Of a stretch of 64,000 bases of DNA, positions 1-26,132 are shown in pieces (position 1 is the stretch's first letter; each line of letters begins with the position of its first letter). A program made the translations under genes and the position numbers. Source of the stretch: Actinostola sp. cb2023 (taxonomy: Eukaryota > Cnidaria > Anthozoa > Actiniaria > Actinostolidae). Location: positions 350,001-414,000 of the forward strand of contig JAUJYZ010001376.1 of NCBI GenBank assembly GCA_033675265.1, written 5' to 3'. The notes under the pieces are model-generated. The model did no database searches. It saw nothing but the letters and a program-made list of their open reading frames with translations, and was not told the origin of the DNA.

Positions 1-14114
<14,114 letters not shown>

Positions 14115-14562
14115 TAGGTAGGTGAATCTAGATCCACAGCTCATGTGACTTGAATGAAAATGAGTTATCATCACAAATCATCGTTACTTTGATGCCAGTA
14201 TCTGACCAAGCCCCCTACATGGTTACCCTGTTATTAACCCTCTGGTACAATACGATAAGAAATGTACTGACTTACAATTTCAAGTATTATTTTTACTGAT
14301 GGTATTTTTTCATCATGTCTTATATTTCAGGTTCAAAGTTGAATCAACAAAACAAATATCTAAGTAAAACATGTTATTAATTATTTCTTTATCGCTTGCT
14401 TAGTAGTGCTTGTAGTATTAAAATAGTTATAGCAAATATTATCCAATAAGTCTATGACTTGTAATCCACCTCTGTAGAGAGGTTTAATCGCATTTTCTCG
14501 TTTCAGAGATAATTTATTAGATGCGCTGAATGTAAACATTAAATGTAAACATTGTGTAGTGC

Positions 14563-14568
14563 AATAAA
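14563..14568 (+). terminator. Candidate polyadenylation signal
   Basis: AATAAA lies 449 bases after the stop codon of the modular gene, followed by ordinary AT-rich sequence and a G tract. It is the clearest canonical signal downstream; not proven. Confidence 0.4.
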
Positions 14569-14608
14569 GACTAATGTCCCAATTCGATGTCTCTTAAACT
14601 GTTTGTTT

Positions 14609-14670
14609 GGGGGGGGGGGGGGGGGGGGGGTCGAGAGAGGGGATGGGGGAGGCGGTGGGAGGGGGGAGGT
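14609..14670. repeat. Poly-G tract with G-rich tail
   Basis: Twenty-two G (14609-14630), then purine-rich GGGGAGG-type sequence. One of seven homopolymer G/C runs of about 20 or more in the window. Confidence 0.85.
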
Positions 14671-15036
14671 ATAAACCCAAACATGGTATTGGATAAGTAG
14701 CTACATGCATGGACCACAGCTCTCACCTTTCCTAGGTGTAGAATGCTGCAGAAATAAGCTTATGAAACTGGACAAATGGATATTGCTTCAGTAAAAATGT
14801 TCCAACTGTACTCTCATGGATCCGTTTGTCTGTCCGTCCGTCCGATCAGCACCCAATCTCTCTTTATCAGCCTCTAGCGTCCAGATCAGTCCGATCACTC
14901 AGTCCCAATTTGCTGAACAAGGTTTTTCTTTGTTCATCTAGACACGGATTTCAAACGTTGAGCTTGCAGCGAATTTATTTATTCGATAACAATAATCCCC
15001 ATATAGTCAATGCAAGGAACACAAAATGCAAGAATT

Positions 15037-15277
15037 CTCTACTTGCTCATAGCACATAATGCTTTGCGCCTTGGGGGGTAATACAAAAGAAAATGGTGTT
15101 GCATATAATTACATGGTTGACAGAAAGCTCCCATTTTCTTTTGTATTAATATAATAAATTTAATATTTAAAGAGGAAAGCCTAGAACACTAGAGTCCTAA
15201 CATAAATATATAATATAAGTACAAAATTCCTATTACGCCCCAAGGCGCAAAGCATTATGTGCTATGAGAAAGTAGAG
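15037..15277. mobile_element. MITE with ~40-bp terminal inverted repeats
   Basis: GCTCATAGCACATAATGCTT at the left is mirrored at the right end, with AT-rich interior and no coding potential. Confidence 0.7.
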
Positions 15278-15294
15278 AATGGGCTATATTGTAG

Positions 15295-16690
15295 ACCATT
15301 GAAAATCGTCATTTTGGGACATTTTTGCGCATTTTGCTTGGGCTGTATAGGCCATTCAAAATCGTCATTTTGGGCCATTTTTGCGCATTTATAGTCTATT
15401 CAAAATCGTCATTTTGGGACATTTTTGCGCATTTTGCATGGGCTGTCAAAATCGTCATTTTGGGACATTTTTGCGCATTTTGCTTGGGCTGTATAGGCCA
15501 TTCAAAATCGTCATTTTGGGACATTTTTGCGCATTTTGCTTGGGCTGTAGTCCATTCGAAAATCGTCATTTTGGGCCATTTTAGCGCATTTATAGTCTAT
15601 TCAAAATCGTCATTTTGGGACATTTTTGCGCATTTTGCATGGGCTGTCAAAATCGTCATTTTGGGACATTTTTGCGCATTTTGCTTGGGCTGTATAGTCC
15701 ATTCAAAATCGTCATTTTGGGACATTTTTGCGCATTTTGCATGGGCTGTCAAAATCGTCGACATTTTTGCATTTTTTGGACCGAGTCCATTCAAAATCGT
15801 TTGGGCATTTTTACGCATTTTGCTTGGGCTGGGCTGTAGTCCAATCAAAATCGTCATTTTGGGACATTTTTGCGCATTTTGCATGGGCTAGTCCATTCAA
15901 AATCGTCATTTTGGGACATTTTTGCGCATTTTGCATGGGCTGTATGTAGTCCATTCAAAATCGTCATTTTGGGACATTTTTGCGCAATTTGCTTGGACCG
16001 TAGTCCATTCAAAATCGTCATTTTGGGGCATTTTTACGCATTTTGCTTGGGCTGTAGTCCATTCAAAATCGTCATTTTGGGACATTTTTGCGCATTTTGC
16101 ATGGGCTAGTCCATTCAAAATCGTCATTTTGGGACATTTTTGCGCATTTTGCATGGGCTGTATGTAGTCCATTCAAAATCGTCATTTTGGGACATTTTTG
16201 CGCAATTTGCTTGGGCTAGTCACAGGCAGCCCAACCATTGCTTTTGAGGCTACTAAATAATTCAAAAAATGATATTTGCGTCTTTTTTTGATGGGTTCTC
16301 TGTGGTAAAGCGCGCGCGCGCGCAATACATATGTTGGGTTCCCTGTGCTGAGTAATGTCCTATGTTGGGCTTCCTGTGTGCGTCCTGCGGGCGCGTCCCG
16401 CAGGATGTACACAGGGATCCCAACATTATACATTTCTATGCACAGGGAACCCAATATAATACGTATCGCGCACGCGCGCACTACCACAGGAAACCCATCC
16501 AAAAAAGACGCGCGCATACAAATCTATTTTTATTTATTATTAGTAGCCTCAGAAACAATGGTTGGGCTGACTGTGGGCTAGTCCATTCAAAATCGTCATT
16601 TTGGGACATTTTTGCGCATTTATAGTCCATTCAAAATCGTCATTTTGGGACATTTTTGCGCATTTTGCATGGGCTATAGTCCATCGAAAA
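15295..16690 (+). repeat. ~59-bp satellite, interrupted by a hAT-like element
   Basis: Imperfect units built on CATTCAAAATCGTCATTTTG followed by GGACATTTTTGCGCATTTTG, from 15295 to 16220 and again 16575-16690. Unit length varies by loss of short blocks. Open frames through it are by-products of the repeat. Confidence 0.9.
16221..16574. mobile_element. hAT-like MITE inserted in the satellite
   Basis: A 354-base element with inverted ends (CAGGCAGCCCAACCATTG at the left; its near-inverse at the right). It is flanked by identical 8-bp copies of GGGCTAGT at 16213-16220 and 16575-16582. The 8-bp duplication fits the hAT superfamily. A GC-rich core (16305-16400) includes a CG-alternating run. Confidence 0.72.
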
Positions 16691-17082
16691 TGGTCATTCA
16701 TATCAATGCACCATACACTGATAAGTCTATCACTGGTCTTATAAAGAATACGAGAATTCAAACCTCTATATATAACTTGCAAACCGAAGTTCAAATCACA
16801 AAATACTGAAACCTGCAACTATTCACTTAATATATAATCGATTTGTAAAACAAACTCACAGCCGTTATAGACACTTTAATAAGAAAATAAGGAACTCTTC
16901 TTCCATGTCTTTTTAATTTTTTGACTTTTTTCTTGTATTCTTTTATATTCTTATGGAAATACGTTATCACAGGGCAGAGCATTAAAAATAAAAATTAATA
17001 AAAATTAACCGTATAACCAAAGTCTGACCCTTTCAAATCTTACTCCTAGCAATAAAGCTTAGACTACATAACCCAAGGGAGC

Positions 17083-17427
17083 ACGGCAGACTGTTGTTTG
17101 TGTAGCGCGCGTAGTTCATTCGATCTTTTCCGCCGCCATTTTGAAAGCTATTATCATGCAACTATCCACTGAAAAGTGCAAATGCGGGCGCTAATATGAG
17201 CGACAGTCTGCCGATGTTTGTAACTCTCCACGAGCCCCTTCGGTACTCGTCCATATCGGGAGCGATTCCGGTAATGTTTCGGGACTTGCTCGCGCTCGCT
17301 CATATTAGCGCCCGCATTTGCACTTGTCAGTGGATAGTTGCATGATAATAGCTTTCAAAATGGCGGCGGAAAAGATCGAATGAACTACGCGCTCTACACA
17401 AACAACAGTCTGCTGTGCTCCCTTGCA
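17083..17427. mobile_element. Fold-back element with ~125-bp inverted repeats
   Basis: The left arm (about 17086-17210) starts AAGGGAGCACGGCAGACTG; the right arm (about 17295-17425) is its inverse. Flanks CATAACC and CATAACT may be a 7-8-bp target duplication. It lies in the spacer downstream of SFSWAP. Confidence 0.7.
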
Positions 17428-17872
17428 TAACTCTACAACATTCCCATCAGTTCTACAACTTGAGTCTGGAGAGAAGTTAATGCCTTTCATTTGGGCAGTT
17501 CTTTATTTGAAAATAAGTTATTTATACAATGTACTTTAAAAATATCTTGTTCATTCACTTGAGATTACAGGCAAATGAAATGGAAATTGGCATGATGTAC
17601 AGAAATCATTGTATCCATACAGTACATTTGATCTTGGGGGGTAGGGTAGAGTAGCCTCTTACCCCCCACCCCCTCTCCTATGGGTAAAGCATATCTGATA
17701 GGGCATTCAAAGCATGAGTTAACTCAAAGTATGAGTTTACAGCTGGGCATTCAAAAGCATTGAAGCCCTCATCACCACTTAATGCTTGGGCTGTGATTCA
17801 AGTACATGTAGGTGACGTATCATGCTATCCTGTGTTTCAATTGTCTTGGTGGTTTATACCGACAGTAATGAA

Positions 17873-20800
17873 TCACCTTTTGGTACGAGATGCAGCACGG
17901 ACTTTGGCCATCAGGTCCTACAAAAAGACCCAATAATGAGAGATTGTATAGGGATGCTTAGCTAACACAAAAGTGTTATCCTTACTTGAGTAACCCTGAT
18001 GATGTCTGCAGGTGGTGCTCCAACACCGCTAGCAGGAGCACTTTCATTGCGTGGTTTTTTATCTTCAAACATATCCAACCTATTTTGAAAATAAAACAGT
18101 AATTAAAAAAAATGAATGAATGAATAACTGATTGGATGGCTGAAAGGAAGTGATCAATGAATGGATGGATGAGATTGGATTGATCAATGAATGGATGGAT
18201 GGGATTGGATGGATCAATGAATGGATGGATGACTGGATGGATGGATCAATGAATGGATGGATGACTGGATGGATGGATCAATGAATGGATGTATGACTGG
18301 ATGGATGGGATTGGATGGTTGGTGGTTACTAACAAACTTACTTGGTATCACTTGCCCTCTTTCTTTCAGTAAACCTTCTTTTGTGATTGTCCTTATTTTG
18401 AAGATTTTGTCTACAAATGAAACAGCATGAAAAAGTAACATTATTTTGGTTCACAATAAGTTGGACATGACGAGACCCCAGGGTTGTCACCAGGTGGTAT
18501 TAGTAGTAGGCAAAACCTATCAAAATGGCAAGGAATGATGCTCTTCAGCATTCAGAATAGCCAGTGCAGTATTCAGAGTAACTAGTCAGATGCTCTAGCA
18601 GTCTTGGTTCAAGTTTGTAAATCCCATACAGATCGGCTGCTCATATTGTATATATTACTTAGTTGTATTCTGCACTTACTCATTGTCTTGACCCTCTGAC
18701 CCTTTAGTCTTCTTTAACATACTAATGAACAAAGAAGCTTTGCGTCGCCTTTCTTCTTGGAGCTGTTTCTCTCTCTGAGATTGAGACTCTGCTTCCAGTC
18801 TTTGAGCTTGAAGTAAACAAAATGATAAAGTACAGAAAACTAGCAAAACATGGAATGAGGAATCTAGGGGCAGGATGCTTGATTTCAAATCCAAAGTTTT
18901 GTAATTACTTTGAAATAGGAATTCTGGTCACAGTATACACAAATGTTCAAAACATTTTGACCAGCATTATTAAGCTAGTGATTGTTGGGACAGTTGTCAA
19001 TGTACCTTCCTTCTCAGCTGCCTGTATAGATCTCATCTGCTCTTCATGATCAGCTTCAGATTTCACTTCTTGTTGTAATTCTGTAACTTCTTTTATTACT
19101 TCTCCTTCCTTGCTTCCCATCCCATTCCCATTTGAATTTTCTTCCATCTCATTCTCTTTCACCTCCTCATCTTCACTCTCTTCAAGCTCTACACTCTGTT
19201 TATATATGACATTTGTTCTGTATTCTATCTTTGGTTTCTGGACTTCTTTTGGTTTGATGGAGAAACTAATTGGACCTAACAATAGACATAAACAATAGAC
19301 ATGAGCAATAGACATGAGCAATAGACATGAGCAATAGACATGAACAATAGACATGAACAATAGACATGGACAATAGACATGGACAATAGACATGGACAAT
19401 AGACATGGACAATAGACATGGACAATAGACATGGACATGGACAATAGACATGGACAATAGACATGGACAATAGACATGGACAATAGACATGGACAATAGA
19501 CATGGACAATAGACATGGACAATAGACATGAATAGACATGAACAATAGACATGGACAATAGACATGGACAATAGACATGGACAATAGACATGGACAATAG
19601 ACATGGACAATAGACATGGACAATAGACATGGACAATAGACATGGACAATAGACATGGACAATAGACATGGACAATAGACATGGACAATAGACATGGACA
19701 ATAGACATGGACAATAGACATGGACAATAGACATAAACAATAGACATGAACAATAGACATAGAACAATAGACATAAACAATAGACATGAACAATAGACAT
19801 AAACAATAGACATAAACAATAGACATGAACAATAGACATAAACAATAGACATGAACAATAGACATGAACAATAGACATGAACAATAGACATGGACAATAG
19901 ACATGGACAATAGACATGGACAATAGACATGAACAATAGACATGAACAATAGACATGAACAATAGACATAAACAATAGACATGAACAATAGACATGAACA
20001 ATAGACATGAACAATAGACATAAACAATAGACATGAACAATAGACATGAACAATAGACATGAACAATAGACATGAACAATAGACATGAACAATAGACATA
20101 AACAATAGACATGAACAATAGACATGAACAATAGACATAAACAATAGACATGAACAATAGACATGAACAATAGACATGGACAATAGACATGAACAATAGA
20201 CATGGACAATAGACATAAACAATAGACATGGACAATAGACATGAACAATAGACATGAACAATAGACATAAACAATAGACATGAACAATAGACATAAACAA
20301 TAGACATAAACAATAGACATGGACAATAGACATGAACAATAGACAGGGGGGGCTGTTCAGTCTATTTAAAACAAGGAAACACAAGCAGATATGATTCATA
20401 TTCCATGAGAGACGTTCCTTTTTGATAGTGTATTTATAGACTCATTGATTTTTACCCATACTCCTTATCGGTCTAAGTCACGTAGGCTTGAAGTCGATCG
20501 CCGACAACGTTTTCTGAATTAGCTGTATATAAATTATTATATGCTATATGTATCTTTATGTTTATTGAAAACACTTTTACAAATGTTGTCAATGAATTAC
20601 ACTGTACATACATACGTTGTCATCACATTTATTTATATTTATCATTAGGATGACCAGATTGGAAAAAAGCATAGCTTTACACATGTATCTGTAAATTCCT
20701 CGTTAAATAAAGTGTTATTATTGTTATTATTATTATTATTATCACATTAGAAGATATTATTATTATCTCTTGCTATTAAAATAAAGTATTTACTTATTAT

Positions 20801-23800
20801 GAACACAGCCTACAAACAACTGTATAGTTTGTGGTTAGTTTTGGTACCTTTTACAATAGCAGCAGTTCTTCTCTCTCGTTCAATCTGCTCCACACAAAGC
20901 TGTTTCTTGTACAGGTAATATCTATGATGTCCATTCCAGGGATGAACAAAGGAAAACCGTGGGTCATTCTTAGCTTTAATAGTATTCTCAAAGTCATGTC
21001 CATTCTTGGCCACATAGTTGGCAAGCTTGTCAATGATTGGCTGAATGTCTGGCGGGGGAGGTACGATTGGTGTTGTTGCAACTACTTGCATCATGGCTGG
21101 GTGTCCAGTGACTATGGGTCCCCCATGAATAATGGAAGCAGAACTTTTGGTTACTTGATGGTCATACGCAGGTTGTGCTTGTAGTAGTATCTCATTCCCT
21201 GGCCACTCTCCTGCAATATATCAATGTTTGAACCATGAATATACATCTCAATTATTATTGTACACAAGAGTTATTGGAGAGGCCATAATCTTTATAACAA
21301 CTGGGCACTTCATAATAATATGTGACATCTATGCAGAATCCTGGAATATGCTAATAGATTGAAATAGTACCTTCTAGTGGCCCCTCCCCTGGAGGTGGTG
21401 GCGGCGGTGGCAAAAGATCCATGGCTGAGAGAGTGGGTGTTGAAGTAGACTGTACTGACATATACTGTGTAGAAACGGGAACGCTACAATAGCCACTGAC
21501 TGTAATATATAAAAAAGAAAAATATATACATGTATAAGTTGTGAAATATGAATTTGAATACCAAACACTTGTACTGGTAATGTACTGGTAATCTACATGT
21601 AGTAATATCAGTTATTTCTGATTTAATGTGATTGCGTGATGCAGTTAAGCCATTAATGTACTTTACTAATATGACTACTGTGACTGTGTGATATGGTTCG
21701 TACGTCATTACAGAAGCAATTCCCAGTTCCGTGAGGCCTGGGAGCAAATGTTCGGTTAAAATCAGCATCTTTGAGCTAATTTGAACTCCACGCCACTGTA
21801 GTTGCCTCAGTAGCTCAGTGGGTAGAGCACCTGTCATGAAATTGGGTTGTCGTGGGTTCGAATCCCGCTCGAGGCGTCTGATTTTTTCTGAACATTTGTT
21901 CTGTCTATATACAGTACTCATCATAGTTTCTTTATCAAGTAAATATTTGGATGGATAATCTAGTAATACCTACCATAATAATGAGATTGGTCATGTTGTG
22001 CCCATGATTGATAATCAACAAACTGGGGATCATTTGCTGCAAAAGGATATGCTGAATAAGAAGCTTGCTCCTGGTCCAGCACAATGCTTGATGGTGGATG
22101 ACTTGTATGTTGGTCTACTGCCTGTGGGACAGGGGAAGCATTGGGGGTGTTGGATGTGCTGCGATGGGATGCTGTTAGAAGTGGATGAAGTTCAAATTCA
22201 CCATCAGAATCATCTTCATCACTCTCTGTAGATGAAGAAGAAACAGAATTACAGCAACTCTGTTACAGCAGTAATCAATACAACTATTGCAGCGTGCAAA
22301 GGAGGAGAGTTGTACCTACCAGATTCCTTTGTTTCTTCTTGTTTTGGCGACTCAATAGACTGAATCTGTGGTATATAACTGTTGTGGGCTATGCACTTTA
22401 ACACAAGTTTATAGTAAGGATTGAGCCAGTTATCAAAATTAAGAAAATCAAACTGAGGATTTCCAGCTTGCTTTGCTTTCACTAGGATTTCCATCTGTGT
22501 ACTGTGTTCACTAACAAACAGAGCAGTCTTCTCAATGATGGCATTCATCTTGGCTGTCTCAGGCTGAAATTTGACAAGTGCTTTCATTAATCATCATAAT
22601 TCCTCTAACAAATTCTTCTGAGAAGAATTGCCACTTGTGCTGGCTTTTCAGAATATCAAAATGAAGTGGTTATTTACTGAGGGTGACACTTAGTAAGAGG
22701 TTTGTTTATGATCTGAGTGGTTCTATTATGTCCCCTAATTCAATTGTAGTGTACATGTGTAGACTGTGGAGAAGCGACCACCATTTTACGTGATCATTCG
22801 AGTCCAGTGAAGGACTAACCATTTGTTGATTCAATGAACTTAATACCCTGAGTGCATCATATTATTTTGGTGTTCATTGAGCCGTGATAAACATTGAAGT
22901 AAAAGAAGAAGAATAATTAAACAAGTCTTACTATTTCCATGTCATCAGGAACTTCTAATTCCTCTGGAGCAACAAACTTTTCAATAGGTTTTGGTACAGG
23001 GCCTACAATGACATAAAACAGGTGAGATATCATGGCACGTGTGTGTGTACCTTGTAGGGGTATCATGGCACGTGTGTGTGTACCTTGTAGGGGTATCATG
23101 GCACGTGTGTGTGTACCTTGTAGGGGTAAATACCTTCAAGTAGGTCGGCAGGATATTCTGCTGAGTTATCACTATCATTTCCATAACTAAACCCAACTGC
23201 AGTATAACCACTGTCATCTGATATTGCCTCTTTAAACCTTTTCATTTCTTCCTCTGGAAATAATAAAACATTCTATAAAAGACACTCTTACAAAACATGG
23301 TGGCAAGATGCTAATAACACATCACAATGTACCTTGTTCTATATCGTGTTCTTCCATGTTGGTTGTCAACTCCAAGTACCTCTCCTTGTCGCACAACCTC
23401 TCTCTCTCTTCATCTTGCGGGGACAAAGTGCAGGGAATCTCCACTGGTTTGGTTTCAAACTGGGACTTCTCTGTGAAGAGTAGACGGCAGTCATACCTAC
23501 AGTTTGGAGGCAAACAATCCAACAACTATATGAACAAAATGGAAACTGACTCTTGTCCAACATACATCTATGTGAGCTGGTACTGAGATGAGAAAACATG
23601 TTTATAGGATCAGCAAACAAATGATATAGAAACTACTAAATGCCACTGTTTTAATCAATCATTATAGAATGCTGCAACTATTGGTCATAGTATCAATGTA
23701 GTGCAGATGTTCTGTAATGGTCATCATTATGCACGATATGCTGCAAATGAGCAATTATTATACAATTATTGATATTTGTTTCACATGGAGTGTGGCCGCA

Positions 23801-24574
23801 TATTATCATCGCTCTCTACAGTACACCATGTTAGTACATAAAAAAGTATCAATCTATCTACCAACATGGACACTACCATTTGTGATTTCACTCTCCCAAG
23901 TAATGTGTCTAAAACAGGGGCCATAACAGCATTTGGAAGTGTACTGTCACTGGTTTGCTGAATACATGTTTTCTACATGGGTTAAGTCTATGCTATTATA
24001 CCCGTTGATCAGGGATATAATGGCTTGGCACAGTACAGGGCATGTACTTACGAGTTACACAAGTGACGATTTCCAACAGCTTCATCTTGTTCGCCGTATT
24101 CCTACATACCGAATACTTACCGAACATCGCAATAAAGATTAACAAAATTACTCAAGCTGAAATATATTAAGCTTAAGCTTAATATTGTTTGGCAAAAACT
24201 GCCAACTTGATTCCAAATGTATGTCTTTCATTGTTTTTATTTGTAAAAGTACATTGTTGGAATCTCTGCAAACTGTTTTTTTCAAAGTCTTTTAGGGCAT
24301 TCCATGCCAGATCCTACACAGAGAACATCATCACACAAAACTGTCTATATAACATTCTTTAATTGCAAAATAAATTCATCAACGTTTACACAACAGACCT
24401 GTCGATCTGAAGACTGCTATCGCCTTGCCAAGGAATCAGGTGTTCGCCTTTATCATAGTATTTGGCTGCTCGATCGTCTCTGAACAACTTGCTAGCGTAG
24501 CCAAACACGAACAATTCTTCATCCTTTCTCTTCGCTTTCACGGCATGTTTAGACTTCTTTTCTCGCCTCATCAT
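17873..24574 (-). CDS. SFSWAP: SFSWAP, suppressor-of-white-apricot splicing regulator (13 exons, 707 aa)
   Basis: Exons in order: 24574-24399, 23496-23333, 23253-23134, 23002-22932, 22563-22320, 22225-21974, 21499-21371, 21210-20848, 19275-19006, 18806-18680, 18410-18342, 18079-17986, 17917-17873 (TGA). All are GT-AG and the phases join to 708 codons. The ATG at 24574 is used because an upstream in-frame TAA excludes an earlier start. The N-terminus has the family domain ([23 protein letters not shown], then [12 protein letters not shown]), followed by [13 protein letters not shown] 1 is in exon 5 (about residues 182-235, [15 protein letters not shown]) and SURP 2 in exon 8 (about 444-490, [16 protein letters not shown]). 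A proline stretch (PPPPPPP) precedes SURP 2, and a Glu-rich coiled stretch follows. In known homologues SURP domains bind splicing factors and regulate alternative splicing in the nucleus. No RS-rich tail is visible, so the protein is shorter than vertebrate forms. Confidence 0.92.
18140..18320 (-). repeat. GGAT-rich minisatellite in SFSWAP intron
   Basis: Imperfect units of GGATGGATCAATGAATGGAT type between exons 12 and 11. No coding significance. Confidence 0.8.
19278..20345 (-). repeat. 13-bp minisatellite abutting the exon 9 acceptor of SFSWAP
   Basis: Roughly 80 copies of a 13-base unit (ACAATAGACATGG and AACAATAGACATG variants) in the intron between exons 8 and 9. The unit has no stop on the minus strand in any frame, which creates three overlapping long open frames. 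The last unit runs directly into the acceptor (TCTATTGTTAG) at 19276, so the array supplies the pyrimidine-rich context of that splice site. Confidence 0.93.
20346..20847. other. SFSWAP intron, ordinary AT-rich sequence with retroelement-like tail
   Basis: Apart from a short G run at 20346, the only structure is TAAATAAAGTGTTATTATTG near 20704 with an ATT microsatellite, resembling a non-LTR retrotransposon 3' tail. Confidence 0.4.
21745..21903 (+). mobile_element. tRNA-related sequence within an inverted repeat (SINE-like)
   Basis: GCAAATGTTCGGTTAAAATC on the left is inverted on the right (CTGATTTTTTCTGAACATTTG). Between them lies a tRNA-like core. It sits in the SFSWAP intron between exons 7 and 6, antisense to the gene. 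Confidence 0.5.
21804..21876 (+). tRNA. tRNA-like sequence, probably a degenerate gene or SINE head
   Basis: It has an A box (TAGCTCAGTGGGTAGAGCA) and a B box (GGGTTCGAATCC), and the acceptor ends GCCTC and GAGGC pair. The anticodon arm does not fold cleanly: no T at position 33 with a paired five-base stem, so I assign no amino acid. Confidence 0.45.
22672..22905 (-). mobile_element. Truncated SINE copy without tRNA head
   Basis: TTATTTACTGAGGGTGACAC, then TTGTAGTGTACATGTGTAG, GATCATTCGAGTCCAGTGAA and CCCTGAGTG occur in the same order as in the longer element at 29838-31150. It lies in the SFSWAP intron between exons 5 and 4. The tRNA-like 5' end is missing. Confidence 0.55.
23030..23128 (-). 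repeat. Three tandem ~33-bp repeats beside an SFSWAP donor
   Basis: GTATCATGGCACGTGTGTGT and TACCTTGTAGGG occur three times, starting close to the exon 3 donor at 23133. Each copy contains GTACC/GGTAC on the minus strand near the native donor context. Confidence 0.75.
23497..24398 (-). other. SFSWAP intron 1, no feature recognised
   Basis: AT-rich intron sequence between exons 1 and 2. I see no repeat array, inverted element or conserved coding block. Confidence 0.5.
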
Positions 24575-25079
24575 CTTGAGTCTGGCACAGTACAGTTCTA
24601 GTAATGCTTCCAACGATCTCTTTGGTCTTTAGAATTCATAGCTCTTCGCTAAAAAGAACAGTTCGGTGTTTATAGAGTCAAAGTCATGTTGATCTGTTTG
24701 TCCTCGATGTGTCCGCCATTGTTGACCGTGTTCGTGGTCCAACGGTTCGCTAAAACTGGTTTGACTGGTTTCCGAACGTACTTTTACTCTTTACCGCGCA
24801 ATGGATTGCGGGGAAAATATGACTCGGACAAAAAGATATGAACACAGGGAGCCCAAGCTTAACTTGATATACAGTTCAAATGACAAAAAACTCGTTTCTA
24901 AATTAAAAGTTTTATTTTAGCAAAACTGTTGTCTTCATCTTATTTTGAGATTATCTAACCTGAGTATCAAGCTTTTTTTTGGGGGGGGGGGGGGGGGGGG
25001 GGGGGGGAGAAAAAGAAAGTGGGTAAGAGAAGGGATACTCACGGTTAGAGATTCTCAGGTCTGCGTACCATTTTAGGTC

Positions 25080-25870
25080 TGCGATAGCGGTATCGGATAA
25101 GGTACCTTTTTTTGGTCTGGGATCAGGGTACCTTTTTTGGTCTGGGATAGGGTACCTTTTTTGGTCTGGGATAGGGTACCTTTTTTGGTGGTGGGATAGG
25201 GTTTTTTTGGTCTGGGATCAGGGTACCTTTTTTGGTAGGGTACCTTTTTTGGGGATAGGGTACCTTTTTTGGTCTGGGATAGGGTACCTTTTTTGGGTGG
25301 TACCTTTTTTGGTCTGGGATAGGGATTTTGGTCTGGGATAGGGTACTTTTTTTTGGTCTGGGATAGGGTACCTTTTTTTCTTAGGTCTGGGATCAGGGTA
25401 CCTTTTTTGGTCCTTTTTTTTGGATAGGGTCTGGGATCAGGGTACCTTTTTTGGTCTTAGGTACCTTTTTTGGGTCTGGGGGGGTATCAGGGTACCTTTT
25501 TTGGTTTTTCAGGGTTTGGTCTGGGATCAGGGTACCTTTTTTTTGGTCTGGGATAGGGTACCTTTTTTGGGTGGTCTGGATAGGGTATCTTTTTTCTGGG
25601 TCTGGGATAGGGTACCTTTTTTTTGGGATAGGGATTTGGGGGTACCTTTTTTGTTCTGCGGGTCTGGGATAGGGTACCTTTTTTGGTCTGGGATAGGGTA
25701 CCTTTTTTGGTCTGCAATATGGTACCTTTTTGGTCTGGGATCCGAGTACCTTTTTGGTCTGTGATAGGGTACTTTTTTGGTCTGGGATAACGTACCTTTT
25801 ATGGTCTGGGATAGGGCACCTTTTTTTGTCTGGGATGGGTCCCTTTTCTCCACCATGGGTGCAAAAGGGA
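25080..25870 (-). repeat. GGTACC-containing ~25-bp minisatellite
   Basis: Imperfect units GGGATAGGGTACCTTTTTTG plus GTCTG, highly variable in length. It lies between the SFSWAP start and the SLF1 stop. Proline/lysine-rich open frames on the minus strand are repeat by-products. Confidence 0.9.
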
Positions 25871-25971
25871 GGTCTGGGATTTGTTTGGTCTGGGTAAGAA
25901 TTTTGAGTACTTCTTTGTAGTATGCAATGTATATTTTAATAATTTTGTTGTATATTCTAATACATACATGC

Positions 25972-26132
25972 ACCGATTCCGAACATGGCGACCAATTTGA
26001 ATAACCAATGTTCTTGACTGACTAGCCTCTCATACAGGTGAGAATGCTTTTGTGTTTCCACATGAACACGAGGCTAGTCAGTCAAAGAACAATGGTTATT
26101 CAAATTGGTCGCCATGTTTGGAATCAGTGTAT
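25972..26132. mobile_element. MITE with ~55-bp inverted repeats
   Basis: GAACATGGCGACCAATTTGA at the left is mirrored near 26100-26120, and GACTGACTAGCCT marks the inner edges. Short loop, no coding potential. Confidence 0.7.

Noticed and set aside
15325..16172. Overlapping Phe/His/Ile-rich frames at 15325-16172
   Set aside because: They are readings of the ~59-bp satellite and have no codon or splice support.
18947..20399. Three overlapping minus-strand frames of 345-459 codons with MSIVHVYC repeats
   Set aside because: A 13-bp repeat without stops opens all frames. Only the terminal part, exon 9 of SFSWAP, is supported.
24575..24613. Upstream extension of SFSWAP from a TTG codon
   Set aside because: There is no ATG in that stretch and a TAA lies just upstream in frame; the ATG at 24574 is the first usable start.
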